Shown piece by piece: positions 1 through 12,335 of a stretch of DNA of 64,000 nucleotides. The notes beneath the pieces were generated by a model. That model worked only from the letters and a program-made list of their open reading frames with translations, ran no database searches and was not told the origin of the DNA. A program made the position numbers and the translations under genes. Position 1 is the first letter of the stretch. Each line of letters begins with the position of its first letter. The stretch lies in NCBI GenBank assembly GCA_007258455.2, contig VDFB02047230.1, positions 157,674,635 through 157,738,634 on the forward strand, read 5' to 3'. Origin of the DNA: Sequoia sempervirens. Lineage: Eukaryota; Streptophyta; Pinopsida; Cupressales; Cupressaceae.

Positions 1-2106
1 ATAGGAGACAATTACCTTGCTTTTCTAATTATCATTCTTGTTTTTCATTTGAGAAGTTTGACTCATTCGCCATGGTTGTGTATGTGTTTACTTTGCATTG
101 ATTATAATTGCCACCTTTTCTTTTACTTGTTGAGTTGAACCTTTTGAGTCGAGAAGTGTCATTCTCGATACCTTGTTTCTAGCCTTTAGTTGTTGATCTT
201 TATGTATAAATAGAGGATTTATCTACCTCATTTGTATAGCATGCATATTTGCATTCTTGTTGTGATTTTCTAAGTTGTTATTATTTGATTTTTGAGTTTA
301 GAGGGTTTTCGTGAGAGGTTTTGGGAGGGACTTTGAGAGAGAGAGAGAGTGCTTTGGAGATTGGAAGAGGTGGTTGTTAAGTTGCAAACTAATTTTGGAG
401 GAGGCTAGGCTAGGGAACCAGATTGTCCAATTGGAGTGTTGCATAACCAAGCATGCTAATTTCTACTCTTTTATGATTTTTATGGAAAATATGTTAAATT
501 GTTTATTATGGAAAGATTCTTGATGATTCTAGTTGATATTAAGCCCTGTTATAGGGATATATGTATAAACTCTATATAATAGAATTAAGGATGTTTAAGT
601 TATTAGCTTATAGTGCTAAGAAAACCATAGTAGACGATGAGGTAGGTAAACACAACAAGAAAGGTAGCATGAAAGTAATGCAATCATAGTTAGGTTATTA
701 TGTTAAGCAAAACATGATCAATATTCTTACTTGATTGATTACTTATACCTCCTAGAAAGAAGGAAGAGAATCTTAACCCTAGTGTTAGGGTATAAAATTA
801 GAGGTTACATCAATATTCAACTATAGGGTTGAGAGTTGTATTTAATGGTTATGCTATTTTCTTATTATGAATTAGGAGTCTATTCCTATTCACAAAAATC
901 TAAAAGAGGACTCACATAATGGTAACCCAAAACCGTATTGTGAGAGGACTATGGGTGCAAATTCACCAACTCCTTGAAAGTTGATTATTTCCTCCATATG
1001 ATATACAAATGCAGTAAACATGTGAATATTTGAGGTATTTTGAAAGAGAAGTATTATGACTGGTTCATGATCACTTGAACATTACTATGATTGAAACCCT
1101 AGGTTAAGAATAACCTATCTTGCAGGGTTGTCTATTTGATTACTGATTGAAGCAAATAAGTTGAGATTAACCTATATGATCCGATTGATCATTTGATTGA
1201 TGATTATACTTTCAATTGGAGTTGATTTACTATTGATACCATACTTTGGATTGGGGTCATTTATTGATGAGATTATAATTTAATTAAATTCATTTATTAT
1301 TGAAGCTTATACTTTGAAGGGAGTCATTTAGTGTTGAGATAAACCCTTGATAGAGACTTTTATAGTTGGGATTGTACCTTTGGTACAAGAGTCATTTAAT
1401 GATGTGATGTTTTGCTACCCTGTATGGTTAATTGGTAAGTAATAATTACTTTGAATTACTTAAATAGAAGTGTCATAGTAAACATAATAGGGGAATAGGT
1501 TTTTCCTAGGGTTAGGATAATCCAATGAAGGGGATAGCCTATACATAGATTATGAATGGTCAATATAAATTAAGTTGGGAAGGTGGGTGAAATATATGAT
1601 GTCCTTTGGAAGAGGGAATGAAATACTTTGGCCCAAGTAGTGTAAGTTGCCGCTATTTACAATGTCAGTTACTGTGATCTACATTTACATACTAGTATGG
1701 GAAATTCATATGTGTAGGTGGTAGCCACTATGCGACAAATCTAGATATGTAGGGCACAACACCAAGCTCAGAAAAGGTCAATATTTATTATGAGGTTACC
1801 AAACCAATCTCTTCATCAAATGAAGGGGAATCTTACCATATGTGGTAGATGTGTAGGGGACCATAGTGAGTCCATGGTTGGAAAAAAAATGCTTGAGTGA
1901 TGCTTCTCCTCATTAGTAGGCAACCAAGATTTGGATGGGGATTTCTAGGACTATTCGTATCTATTTCTAGTTAGCTCTATAGAGCCTTGTTAATGTAATT
2001 TGAATCCATTATGATGAAGAGGTTGTAAAAAGAGAAATGATATCATGTTATCATGTACTATGTAATCAATACTTTGGAAAGTTGTAATGCTTCGGTATAA
2101 TGCAAT
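1..2106. other. Unassigned AT-rich flank
   Basis: I see no gene here. The sequence is AT-rich with scattered short open frames, none resembling a known protein. A short GA run lies near 332-350. Because element A is bounded by a 5-bp duplication, this stretch was joined to 16005 onward before that element inserted, so both flanks belong to one older locus. Confidence 0.5.
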
Positions 2107-2111
2107 GGAAG
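2107..2111. repeat. Target site duplication, left copy (element A)
   Basis: GGAAG immediately before the TG start of the 5' LTR; the same five bases follow the 3' LTR at 16000-16004. Five bp is the usual Ty3/gypsy duplication length. Confidence 0.85.
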
Positions 2112-5100
2112 TGTTACAAATTTTTAGCTTCTTGCTTAAAATTAGTAAAGATTTAATGAGTAGTTATTTGCTAGAGTATAAAATTTTTGATGCTAAGTCA
2201 TCCAATGAATCCTTGCTTTTAGAATGAAAGAGTTGTCTAAGTTTGATTTGTTCAAATCATTCAAATAGTTTAGATTAAATTGTTGAACAATTTAGACAAA
2301 CCAATAAACAAGCTTCATTTGGAAAGGAAAAATTCAGAAGAATGAAGTATGTAGTCATTATTTTCCGCAATATTTATCATTGTTGATTATCAAAAGAAAT
2401 TGCAGATTTAAGAGCAGAAATCATTCATTTTGATTACAAAACATGTGTTCTGAACAATTGTGATTTCATTATTTCAAATTATGTAATTGGGACAAACTCA
2501 GATTGTTGATCATAAGCCATTGCATATCATGAACAATTGATTTATTAAGAGATATGTTTATATGATCACACACAATCCATGGGTAGACTAAGTTGATTCA
2601 ATTCAACAAGAAGAACACATTATACAACTGAAGAATAGTTTTAAAGAAAAGTAACATGAAAAAGGAGGTCATGTCCATCATTTCCTTGAGGGCTGGTGTA
2701 GGGTTGATCCCATAGGTTCATCTCGATCTTCAATGTCTTTAGTCTCTAGCTCCATTGCTCCTAAGCTCCAAAACCTGCAAGTGTTTTAAAAGTTTTGTTA
2801 GAGCTCAGGTCATGGGATCCTAAAACATGTTCAATTCAATAGAGATATAATTTTTACCCGTTATCAAATCAAATCAACTTAGTCAACATCCATAAGATAA
2901 ATGAAAGAACTACCAGGCCAAATCATCAAAAGGAATCATTGAATCTACTATTTTTATTGACTTGTTTGTGTCATGTGCAGATAAAAGAAAAGTTTTGTTG
3001 TTGATTTTTGAATTTCATTATGAGGGGATAAATGTGGCTCCCACAAGGGTGGAGCCCAGCTCATTTAAAGTTTTGTGCAGTGAATTCAACATGAGATCAA
3101 TATGTTGTTTTATAAGTTCCTAAGAATGGTATCAGAGTTCAAGAAATAATTGCATTACTAGAGTGTATTTTCCAGGCATAATCAATTGTTCTTTATTCAA
3201 GAAAGTAAATCATTTGATTTGAGGAACAAATAAATTCATCAAGGAAGCAGAAATCAAATCAAATACAGAATAAAAATGTTATCATACTATGTCTAAATTC
3301 AGACTTTTATTAGTCATAATTTGATTATCTACTGCAACTGATAAAAATTATTACATGATTACAAATGGATAATCAAATCAACTAAGTCATCAAAAGTTGA
3401 AAGTAAATGTACTGTTTATAAATTCAAGAAGCAATCATTTTCTTATTTATAGAATTTTTGTAGTTGGATATTGAAAGCACTATGATGGTAACAAGCAACT
3501 ATTGTACAAGGAAGAAATAAATCATTTATGTCTGTGAAATTTCAAAGAAAATTGGAAATACAAAATAGTGGATCAAGTACAAAGATTGCATTACTACAAA
3601 AAATTATTCAAGCCTTCTTTTGATAATCTAAATTTAGAGTAAAGAGTATTTACAAATCTAAAATTTATTCAAAGGTTGTGGCCTTTAAATAAAAGGTCTA
3701 ATTTTTCCTTTAATTGCATGAATTCTCAAAATACAAAGAGTTGATATTTTCCAATGGTGGCCTTTATAAACACTCTTAAGAAAAGATGCATCTAAAATAT
3801 GTTAGGCCTTGATGTAATTTTTAGAGAAACACATAGAAAATTCCATAAGATCAAGGGTCGAGCCAGGGGTTACGACTTATTCAAAATATAAAGAGAACAA
3901 AAAAGCATGATATCGGCCTAGGGTTTATATAACCCCAACATACAAAATAGTGGAGTAAATACTCATGGCTGCAGCCACAAATCCATCAGGGATTTTATCA
4001 CAAGATACAAAAGCTTGAACCTTTTTGAGTTTTTCCATGAGCAACAGGTTGAGTTAGGGTTTTTTTATGGTGGCCACAATAGGATATATTCAAAATTTCA
4101 ATAGCAGATATCATAACGGCCTCTCTATTAGAGGGTTTTTGAAGGAAAATACACTCAATAATGAAGAGAAATTTGTAAGTCCGCAACTTATAAGCTATGT
4201 AAAACATTTCAAATACACATAAAATTCCAAATCTACCAAAGGAAGACTTACCCTTTATTTTTCCTTTGAATCTCCAAAAGAAATGACATAAAATGCAGAT
4301 CTTAGTGAAGGTTGAATGAAGAATCCATGGTGGCCAAGACAAAAACATCAACAGGAAGCAACATACAAGAAATCATCAGAGAAAATACAAGAGGCCATGG
4401 CCTAGGAGCCTTCAAAAAGCTTCAAAAAGGAGAAAAACATTTAGTTTTTAAAACATAATTAGGCTTACCATGCTCCAGATGCCCTGAATCTACAAAAGAA
4501 AAGAAAATTGGTAGAGATTTACAACTATAGTCGACTAGTGTTTGTGCACAATGGTGACCTCCTCTTAGCCAGTAGTGAACAAAATGAAATAAGATGAAAT
4601 GAATTCCTTTCATTCATTCTAGGGTTTGAAAACCCTAAGGGGGTCAATGTATAAACTTTTTTGCCTTAGCTTTTTTCAAAATGATTTATTCAAGCATGTT
4701 GGGTCATGGCATATCTCTATGCCTTTTGTTTTATTTTGAATATCATTTTGATATTATGTGATAAGACTTAGTCAATATAAGTCTTCTTTATGTTTGATTA
4801 GGACTCTTTTTATTTTTGCATTTAGAGATAAATGTAAAACTTTATTTTAAAGTGATTTATTATCACTTTTAAATAAATGTTATAAAATGTAAGAAATGAT
4901 AATGTCTTTGGTGTATTTGAATTATTTAGAAGTTTTTTTATTTTGCATTAAAATCATATTGTAAAACATTTATTTAAAGTGATAAATTATAAATTATTTT
5001 TAAATAAATGTTATTATTGAATGCAAAATAAATTGCCTTTATTACATTTTTCAAAAGGCTTAGTCACTAGGAGTTCAAATTGGGCTTTAAAATACTGGAC

Positions 5101-6160
5101 TTCAATCATGGAAATGATTGAGAAATTTGTGCCAACACATAGAGGAAAATCAAGAGTTTGAGGCACCCAATGGATAGTTCTACTTTAGTTTTGAGTTCTA
5201 TATGACTTGACATGAATCAAGGAGCAAAATCAGGCACAAAACACCTTGTTCTATTCAATTATGATCCTGATTTGAGGGGATTTTCATTTGCAAATGACCC
5301 ATGAGGTTGTTTTGAGTTTTGACAACTCTTTGTCTATGTTTTGAGGAGTTGCTTTCAATTACATGCCTTTTTTAAAGGAGAGGATGGACAACACATCGGT
5401 TTTTGGAGCAAAGAATTCAAAATTTGAATTCTTAGAGTATTTTCTATAAGTCTTCTTTTCTCTCATTTCTTTCTCTAGTTCTAAGTTTGGTAACTACTGA
5501 TGCAAATTATTCATCCTTTGTAACTCATTTTTCTTATGAGATTTCAAATATTTTTGTAAATATTTTTTGCCTTAGAATGCAAGAGAGTCCTAGTTTTTAA
5601 TAGAAGAAGCTTGTTTCCTCCTCAATTCTCTTTTTGTTACAGCGTTGATTAGTGAATAAATTGATTAAAAGACTGTATTATCCTTTATTTTATCAAAATT
5701 CCTTCAATGTTGAATGCAAAAGGTAACATGTTATAGTGGAGGTGTATGAATGTGTCTGTCTTTTTGTTGCATCAAAATTGTGAAAACAATCTTGTTTTCC
5801 TTCTTATTAGCATTAGAAAACTAAAGCCTTTCATTAGAAACACTTTTGCAGCATGTGCAAATGAGTTGTGAGATATTTTAGTTTCTTAAATTGACAAATT
5901 TGTGAGTTTCAAAAGCATTTCCAAGTTTATACATTTGGTGTATCGCCCATTAGTGTTAAGTTTATTTTTTCCAAGTTTTATTCTTCTTACCCTTTACCTA
6001 TGTTAAAAAATAGTATTTTAAAGAAATATCTAAAGGGAACCAACCCATAACTTGGAGGTCTATTCTCATCATAGGATACCCACAACCTAAGAGTAGTCCC
6101 ATGTGCACCAGATTTAAGAGTCTTTCAACTTTTCTTCGAGTGCAAATCCCTATGTTAACA
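2112..6160 (+). repeat. 5' LTR of element A (4049 bp)
   Basis: Begins TGTTAC and ends GTTAACA, and aligns throughout with 12752-15999. It holds a block of about 800 bp (roughly 3540-4335) absent from the 3' copy. Four kilobases is long for a plant LTR. It contains no convincing gene: a 117-residue minus-strand open frame at 3998-4351 lies mostly inside the extra block and has no recognisable domain. Confidence 0.9.
3540..4335. repeat. LTR segment present only in the 5' copy
   Basis: The LTRs align up to a shared TGAAA (near 3535 and 14172) and resume at a shared CAACAGGAAGCAAC (near 4349 and 14199). The intervening block of about 800 bp is missing from the 3' LTR. Since LTRs are identical at insertion, this is either a deletion in the 3' copy or a later insertion in the 5' copy. 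I see no duplication or terminal repeats at its edges, which slightly favours deletion. Confidence 0.75.
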
Positions 6161-6164
6161 ATTT

Positions 6165-6182
6165 TGGCACACCCAATGGGAC
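6165..6182 (+). promoter_or_regulatory. Primer-binding site of element A
   Basis: TGGCACACCCAATGGGAC lies four bases after the 5' LTR. The TGG start pairs with the CCA end of a tRNA. It matches the primer sites of elements C (46444) and D (60555, minus strand) except at a few C/T or G/A positions. I do not assign the tRNA species. Confidence 0.75.
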
Positions 6183-6528
6183 ATTGAACTATTTCATTAG
6201 TTCAAAAAAGAGCTTATTTTGTTGTTGTAACAATGTGAGTAGCATTTTTCTAGCCTTCAAGAAGGAAAAAAATTTCACACTTGGAGACTCTAGAGCTTTG
6301 GTTTCAACAAATTTCAGTGAGAAAGCACACGAGAAGTTACCAAACAAGATGAAGTGCAAAACTTGTTGAGCATTCAGAGCTACCATCAAGAAGTACCAAA
6401 GTTGTTAGGAAAGCAACAAGCCTTGTTTCATCCTTCAACAACCCTTTGTAAGTTATGCAATTCAAATTTCAGCTAGTTCTACTATTTCAAGTAGTTCATC
6501 AAATAGTGTTAATTCTCCAATAGTCAAT

Positions 6529-8187
6529 ATGGCTCATCCTCCACCTAGGAATCAACCTTTTGTTTCATTTGATCAAGGAAGTCCCTTGAATTTAGCCCAA
6601 CATAATGATATTCCAGTTGCAACCCTTAAGAGCTGACCATTCTTTACTGGTGAAGATCATACAACAACCATTGAGCACATTCGAGATGTGGCTTCATTAC
6701 ATGGTTTACATCATATTATTGAGAAATATATTGTAGTAAGGCTCTTAGCAACCTCTCTTAAAGGTAAAGTTTTTCAATGGTTTAGAGGGCTACCAGTAAA
6801 TTCAATTACAACATGGGATCAACTAGGAGAGAAGTTGAATAAGTAGATTGAGGACAAATCAAACCATCTTTCGTTGGTGGAGTAGCTCACTACCATCAAG
6901 AGAGCTCCATTTGAGCATTTGGTGGACTTCAATTACCGATTTAAGAAGACCTGGAATTGAATTCCAGCCTTGGTAAAGCCTTCTAATGACTATGCTTTTT
7001 TGTTTTACTTAAAAGCATTAAATAGTGATGTTGCACTTTTGATCCAATCTATTGGAGGGGATACATTACTGACAACATTTGATATTGTTGTTAGGGATGA
7101 GAATAGTTTGATTCAAGCAAGTAAGATAGCCCCTAGGCCTCCTATGCCTTATTTTGCTAACTTATAGCCAACTGCCTCTGTTTTAGCACCTATTGTTGTT
7201 GTTCCAATATTTCCAACCTTTAATACACAAGTAGCAGCTCAAGAGCATGTTGTTCCTAGCCAGTTTTAGGAACTAGTTCACATAAAAGAGCATAATGAAA
7301 ATATTCAAAAGACCCTGCAGACCTTTGGTAATGAGCTAGTTAATATTAAGAAGCAGCAAAATCAACCACCATACCAAGCCCCTTACCAAGCTCCATATCA
7401 GTCAAATCCTTAGATTTAGAGGAGGGATTTCAATCAAAGGCCTTTCTAGCCTTATAACCCCAGTGCCCCTAGTTCATCTAAGGACATAGTACCTGTACAA
7501 AACAACTTGGTTGTTGATTACAAATGGTGTTTTCCATGTAATCAACCCCATAACCAGTCTACCTGTTCCAATGGAATACTCAATCAAGCACTAATGGTGC
7601 AAAGTAGTGTTGTTGTTCCAAAAAAATCATCTCAGGAAGCTCATGAAAAATAGTCTGCTCGTGCAGAGCAAGGAAATCCTGATGTTTCATTGCTAAACTA
7701 GCAAGGTGGGGAGTTTTATGGGGTTAATAATCAACAAAATCAGTCAAGTGATCTTGTAGTAGCCAATACCAAAGCAAAGAAAAGGGTTGTTGACTTGGGG
7801 TAGCAGATAGATGAAGGTATAAATCAATCATCCACGAGTTCACAAGGTCAATTGAAGCCTTCTACTACATAGAATGTTCAAGTTTTTCCAAGAACACAAC
7901 CTATGGTTGGTAAGGATCAACCTAGAGTACCTGTTCAACTAGCACAAGTTCAAAAAAATGTTGTTGTTCTCAAAGGAAAACAAAAGGTTAGTATTGGTAG
8001 TTTAAATAGTTTAGAGCATATGAAGAAGACTAATGTTAGTGTTTCAATGTGGGACTCATTGGCTCTTCTTGGGCAAAAAGATCTCTTACATGAGGCTCTG
8101 TCAAAGTTTTCTTTATATGATGAAGTTTTAAATCAACAACCTGCTAAGATTGTTCTTATAAATGACTCTCTTGAAAAGAAAGAGTAG
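6529..8187 (+). pseudogene. gag of element A, interrupted by stops
   Basis: The capsid-nucleocapsid polyprotein of element A, one continuous frame broken only by stop codons. The start at 6529 is tentative: it is an in-frame ATG with a Pro-rich beginning, but the frame is also readable upstream. The capsid core is visible around 6640-6960 (a FFTGEDH motif, then a Trp-rich WFRGLP segment). A glutamine-rich tract follows at 7320-7440. A zinc knuckle is at about 7525-7570 with spacing C-x2-C-x3-H-x4-C, one residue shorter than the usual x4 before His. Fourteen in-frame stops fall here: twelve TAG (6844, 6883, 7165, 7267, 7411, 7417, 7447, 7651, 7699, 7801, 7870, 8185) and two TGA (6634, 6958). 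Confidence 0.75.
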
Positions 8188-8600
8188 CCTACCAAGGTAG
8201 TTAAACCACACCCCTTCTATGTTTCTCTGATTGTTGGCCAACATTTAGTACACAATTGTATGATTGATTCAGGGGCTAGTAGTTCAATAATGCCCAAGCA
8301 AATTGTGGATAAGTTGGGAATAGAGTATGATCCATTAGAAAAGGGGGTAGTTCAACTAGATGGTTCTGCTGTTAAAAAAATGGGAGTCATTAAAAATCAG
8401 AGTCTTACATTGCACACATGCCCAAATTTCTCAATTCCTCAAGACATTTATGTCATAGAGTTGCCTCCATACTTTGCAATTTGTTTGTCTCGTGATTTCA
8501 CAGCTAAGATTGGAGGATACTTGTCCTCTAATTGGTCTCATATATTATTTAATTTGGACCAGGTATGGAACCAAAGTCACTGTCAAGTCTGAACCTATTG
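8188..8600 (+). pseudogene. Aspartic protease of element A
   Basis: The retropepsin that would cut the Gag-Pol polyprotein. The active-site DSGAS is at 8266-8280, in the same frame as gag, preceded by a hydrophobic strand and followed by a typical region ending near an ICLSRDF segment at about 8480. The frame shifts by +1 around 8545-8590, after which downstream pol sequence continues. The active site is intact, but upstream stops and the frameshift prevent expression as a polyprotein. Confidence 0.75.
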
Positions 8601-8893
8601 CTAAAAATCATCTTGAGCCATATAATTTGAGTGTTGTCAATGCAACAACTATTGTAAATTGTGCTCTATTTGATCAATAAGATATTATTGCAGCCAATGA
8701 GACTACTACTTAGATAGAGGATATTCCAAATATTTTTTTGGATGATTAGGAAGCAAAGAATGTTTAGAATTATTCAAATGAACAACATGAAGAGGTAAAT
8801 TTGGGAGTTTATATGATGCATGAATTTGATTATGTTATGCCTAATCTGGAAAAAAGTGTTGAACAATAGTCATATCAACAAATAAGTGAGGTT

Positions 8894-9260
8894 TGAAAGC
8901 TATTCTTTGACAGTTCAAGGAGTAGAAATGGTGTTGGAGGTGGTTGTATGCTTATTTCTCTAACTGGTGAAAGATATTATTATGCATTCAGGTTCACATT
9001 CAGATACACCAATAATACAGTTGAGTATGAAGCTCTGATTCATGGTCTTTAGTGGGAAAAAAAGAGAGGCATTTGTTGTTTACAAGTCTTTTGTGATACA
9101 AAGTTAATTGTCAATCAAGTTAGAGGAATCCATACTACTAAGAATGATCTTCTCAAGTATTATAAGCATAGAGTATGGGATCTTATTGATGATTTTCAAG
9201 CTTTTAATTTATTGTCAATTGATAGACTAGCAGCCATAGGCGCTCAATATGATATCCCAA
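8894..9260 (+). pseudogene. Additional RNase H domain located before RT (element A)
   Basis: An RNase H fold segment between protease and reverse transcriptase. Four acidic positions are readable in order: D in LFFDSS (8909-8911), E in TVEYEAL (a VEYE motif at 9020-9031), D in FCDTKLIV (9095-9097) and D in IDRLAAIG (9221-9223). The same layout, including the N-x-VEY block and the ATIG-like end, appears in element C's extra RNase H at 55230-55620, which lies after RT and its linked RNase H. Compared with element C, about nine residues before the last Asp are missing. Two stops interrupt it (TGA 8894, TAG 9050). Known Tat-lineage elements carry such an additional RNase H; this position is what stands out. 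Confidence 0.7.
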
Positions 9261-10336
9261 ATGATATCAGTAATTCTAAAGAACAACAATATGTAAAAAT
9301 TATTGTTAGGTCATCAATTCCTAACAATAATGAGCATTGGAAATTTTTTGACAGTGACCAACAAATCATTAATTTCTTAAGAGAAGAAGTAGAGTTTTCC
9401 AATGACAATCAAGAGAAACTTAAACAGCAGTATGAAGATAAGATCATACAGCTAAAAACCAACAAATTGCCTAAAGGCTTGGTTACATTGGAGTCTATTT
9501 TTAATACAAATGATCAAGTCAGAAAAGAAAAAGCCAACTTGCAGATTAAAGATCATTATGAAGGTGTTGAGATCTTCAAAGATAAGCTTTTGAAGCTTGG
9601 TAAGGTATGCACATTAGAAGAAAGGCATGCATTTATTTTACTCTGTCAAGAGTTCAGTAACAATTTTGCATGGGAATACTCAGATTTGAAAGGTTTTGAT
9701 CCTTCTATTACCCAACATACTATTGAACTTGATCCAAATGGTAAGCCTGCAAGACAAAAACAAAGGCCACTCAACCCCAAGCTTGAGCCCCTCATGATCA
9801 AATAATTGAATAAACTCATTGAGAGTGGTATTATTTATCCAATTAAGCATACCTCTTGGGTATCCAATCTTGTACCTATAAGAAAGAAAAGTGGTGAAAT
9901 CAAACTTTGTGTTGATTTCAGAGACCTTAATAGGGCTTCTTTGAAAGATTGTCACCCTTTACCTTCCATGGAACAAATTCTTCAAGTTGTTTCAAGTTCT
10001 GAAAGATTCTCTTTATTAGCTGGCTTTTCAGGATATAATCAAATCCTGGTTAAGGAAGAAGATCAATTTAAGACAACATTTACAACTAAATGGGGTACAA
10101 TGGCTTACAAGAGGATGCCATTTGGTTTATCTAATGTTGGAGCTACTTTTCAGAAAGCTATGGACATGGCTTTCAAAGGTTTGATATTTAAGATTGTGTT
10201 AGTTTATTTAGATGACATAATTGTTTTCTCAAAAAAATTAATTGAACACTTTGATCACTTGAGAAAGATCTTTGAAAGGTGTAGAGAGTCTGGTGTCTCT
10301 CTCAACACAAAAAAAATCTATATTTTTTGTTCATGA
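9261..10336 (+). pseudogene. Reverse transcriptase of element A
   Basis: The polymerase of element A, preceded by a linker of about 450 bases. A conserved DPSITQHTIEL segment marks the domain entry near 9700. VDFRDLN lies at about 9913-9933, MPFGLSN near 10118, and the catalytic YLDD at 10205-10216. One TAA stop falls at 9803, where related proteins continue. The frame moves by +1 in a run of eight A's near 10310, as expected from a one-base gain in a homopolymer. Motifs A to D are recognisable and the catalytic Asp pair is intact, so the domain was functional when it inserted. Confidence 0.8.
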
Positions 10337-11045
10337 AGGTAAATTAATTGGATACATTGTATCAAAACATGACATCTCCATAGATCTAGAAAGAGTAAGT
10401 GCTATTCTTTCTCTTCCTTTACCAACACACAAGAAAGGTCTACAAAGTTTCCTGGGTAGAATCAACTTTGTAAGAGGATTCATCCTAGATGTTGCTAAGT
10501 TATTAGCACCATTGACTTCAATGTTAAAAAAAAATGTTTCTTTTAGCTGGACTAAGGAGGGAAAGAGAAGCTTTCAACTTATCAAGGAAGCACTTGCAGC
10601 TGTTCCTACTCTGTTAAACCCAAATTTCTCAAAAGATCTTATACTGTATGTATATGGAAATATTGATAGTATTGTAGCTATGCTAGTTCAAGAGAATGAT
10701 CATGGGTTAGAACAATCCATAGCTTTTTTCAGTCAGAGTCTTAAGGATTATGAGCTTAATTATTCCTTTATTGAAAAGCATGTCCTTGTTATTGGGAGTT
10801 TGAAAAAATTTAGACACATGCTTTCTAACAACAAGATTAAATTGTTGGTTGCTCACCCTTCAGTCAAGGAGCTTTTGTTGAATAAAGACCTGAATAGAAA
10901 AAGAGTTGGTTGGGTAACAAAAGTGATGGAATATGACCTTAAGATTAAGGTTGCCAAGCTGATAAGAGGTAAAGGTCTATGTGAACAGCTTACAGAGAAC
11001 AGTAACAACAATATAGGAGAAGATGAAAATACTATTTTAGCTCAT
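10320..11045 (+). pseudogene. RT-linked RNase H (gypsy type) of element A
   Basis: Continues from RT in the shifted frame: the thumb segment (LIGYIVS near 10344), a LQSFLGRINFVRGFI block, then the RNase H fold from about 10600. Where canonical Ty3 RNase H has a TDAS motif supplying the first catalytic Asp, this copy reads LYVYGNIDS, so the expected residue is not in place. Element C's equivalent domain also lacks it. Loss of catalytic residues in the RT-linked domain fits with the additional RNase H having taken over the activity; that is inference. It ends at a TAG (11046-11048) and leads into integrase with no RNase H between. Confidence 0.7.
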
Positions 11046-11048
11046 TAG

Positions 11049-12335
11049 AATGAGGAACAAATTGTTGCACTTGTTTCTCCTACAGGTTGGGTAAAAGAAA
11101 TGATACATTTCTTGTTAACTAGGGAGTGTCCTAGTTTGAGTAAATAAAAAAGAAGGTACTTTAGGTTGCAATCAATACCTTATGTACTTTTGAATGGTTT
11201 TCTATTTAAGAAGGATTTCCATGGTGTTCTGCTTAGATGCATTGAAGCTGATCAAGTTAATAAATTTTTACATGAGTTTCATGAAGGATCAGTTGGTGGT
11301 CATTTCTCTCCAAGAGCTACAACTCTTAAGATAATGAAAGGAGGCTATTACTGGTGTACCTTATTCAAAGATGCCCATTCATGGGTAAGAAAATACAAGG
11401 AGTGTGCCATTTTTGCAAGAAAAGAGAAGTTGGCATCCCTTCCATTACAACCAGTTTAGATTGAACAACCCTTTGTGAAGTGGGGCTTAGATTTCATTGG
11501 AGTCATAAACCCACCTTCAAGTGCAAGCCACAAGTGGGTGCTCACAACCACTGATTATTTTTCAAAATGGACCAAAGTTGAAGCACTTAAAGAAGCAAAT
11601 GAGACAACTGTTCTGAACTTCTATGAAGAATTGATAACTAGGTTTGGAGTTCCTGAATCAATAGTTTTAGATAATGCACTTGCTTTCATAGGAACTAAGA
11701 TATTTGAGTGGGCTATTAGAAATGGTGTTTATTTGAATACATATTCTAACTACTATCCTTAAGGAAATTGACAAGCTGAGTCCACTAATAAGAACCTTTT
11801 GAGGATTATCAAGAGGACTATGCAAGGTAATCAAAGAGCTTGGCATACAAAGTTGAAATCAACCTTGTGGGCTAATAGAATTACACCAAAAAGATCAATA
11901 AGATTACCACCATACATGCTTGTGTATGGAAAAGAAGCAAGGCTTCCTATTTCACTTGAACTTCCAGCCCTTGATCTAGTCAACCAGCTTGATATGATTG
12001 AAGAAGAGCCTATGATAGAAAGATTGGCTCAGCTGATTGAACTTGAAGAGAATAGAGATGAAGCAATGAAGAGGATTGAGAAACATCAAGCTGAAGTGAA
12101 AAGATCATTTGATAAGAGAGCATCTCCAAGAGTATTTCAAGAAGGTGACATAGTTCTAAAGTGGGATGAACTGAAAAGCAAACCTAGAAAGCACTCCAAG
12201 TTTGATGCATTCTAGACTGGTCCTTATATCATAACTAGACATAAACAACATAATGCCTTCCAATCGTATAAGTTGGATGGTGACATGGAGCCAATCCCAC
12301 TGAATGGGAGTCACCTCAAGCATTGCTTTTGAGGT
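11049..12335 (+). pseudogene. Integrase of element A
   Basis: The enzyme that inserts the DNA copy. The N-terminal zinc-binding region spans about 11260-11420 (HEFHEGSVGGH, then KECAIFARK); the second Cys of the CxxC pair is replaced by Phe. The catalytic core shows D in LDFIGVIN (near 11490), D in VLDNALAF (near 11670) and E in QAESTNK (near 11775), the D,D,E triad. A C-terminal region reaches GSHLKHCF at about 12330. Stops: TAG 11457, TAA 11760, TGA 11769 and TAG 12213, plus TAA 11145 in the linker. No chromodomain follows, which separates it from chromoviruses such as element B. Confidence 0.8.

Noticed and set aside
3129..3139. TGGTATCAGAG in the 5' LTR of element A, a perfect copia primer site
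   Set aside because: It lies inside the LTR, the matching place in the 3' LTR is altered (13755 region), and no LTR end or copia coding sequence adjoins it.
3998..4351. 117-residue minus-strand open frame in the LTR
   Set aside because: Mostly inside the block missing from the 3' LTR, with no domain; ordinary for AT-rich DNA.
6529..12335. Many in-frame TAG codons could mean TAG is read as an amino acid
   Set aside because: There are also TAA and TGA stops and two frameshifts in the same genes, and the pattern is explained by C-to-T change at CAG. Nothing else suggests a variant code in plant nuclear DNA.
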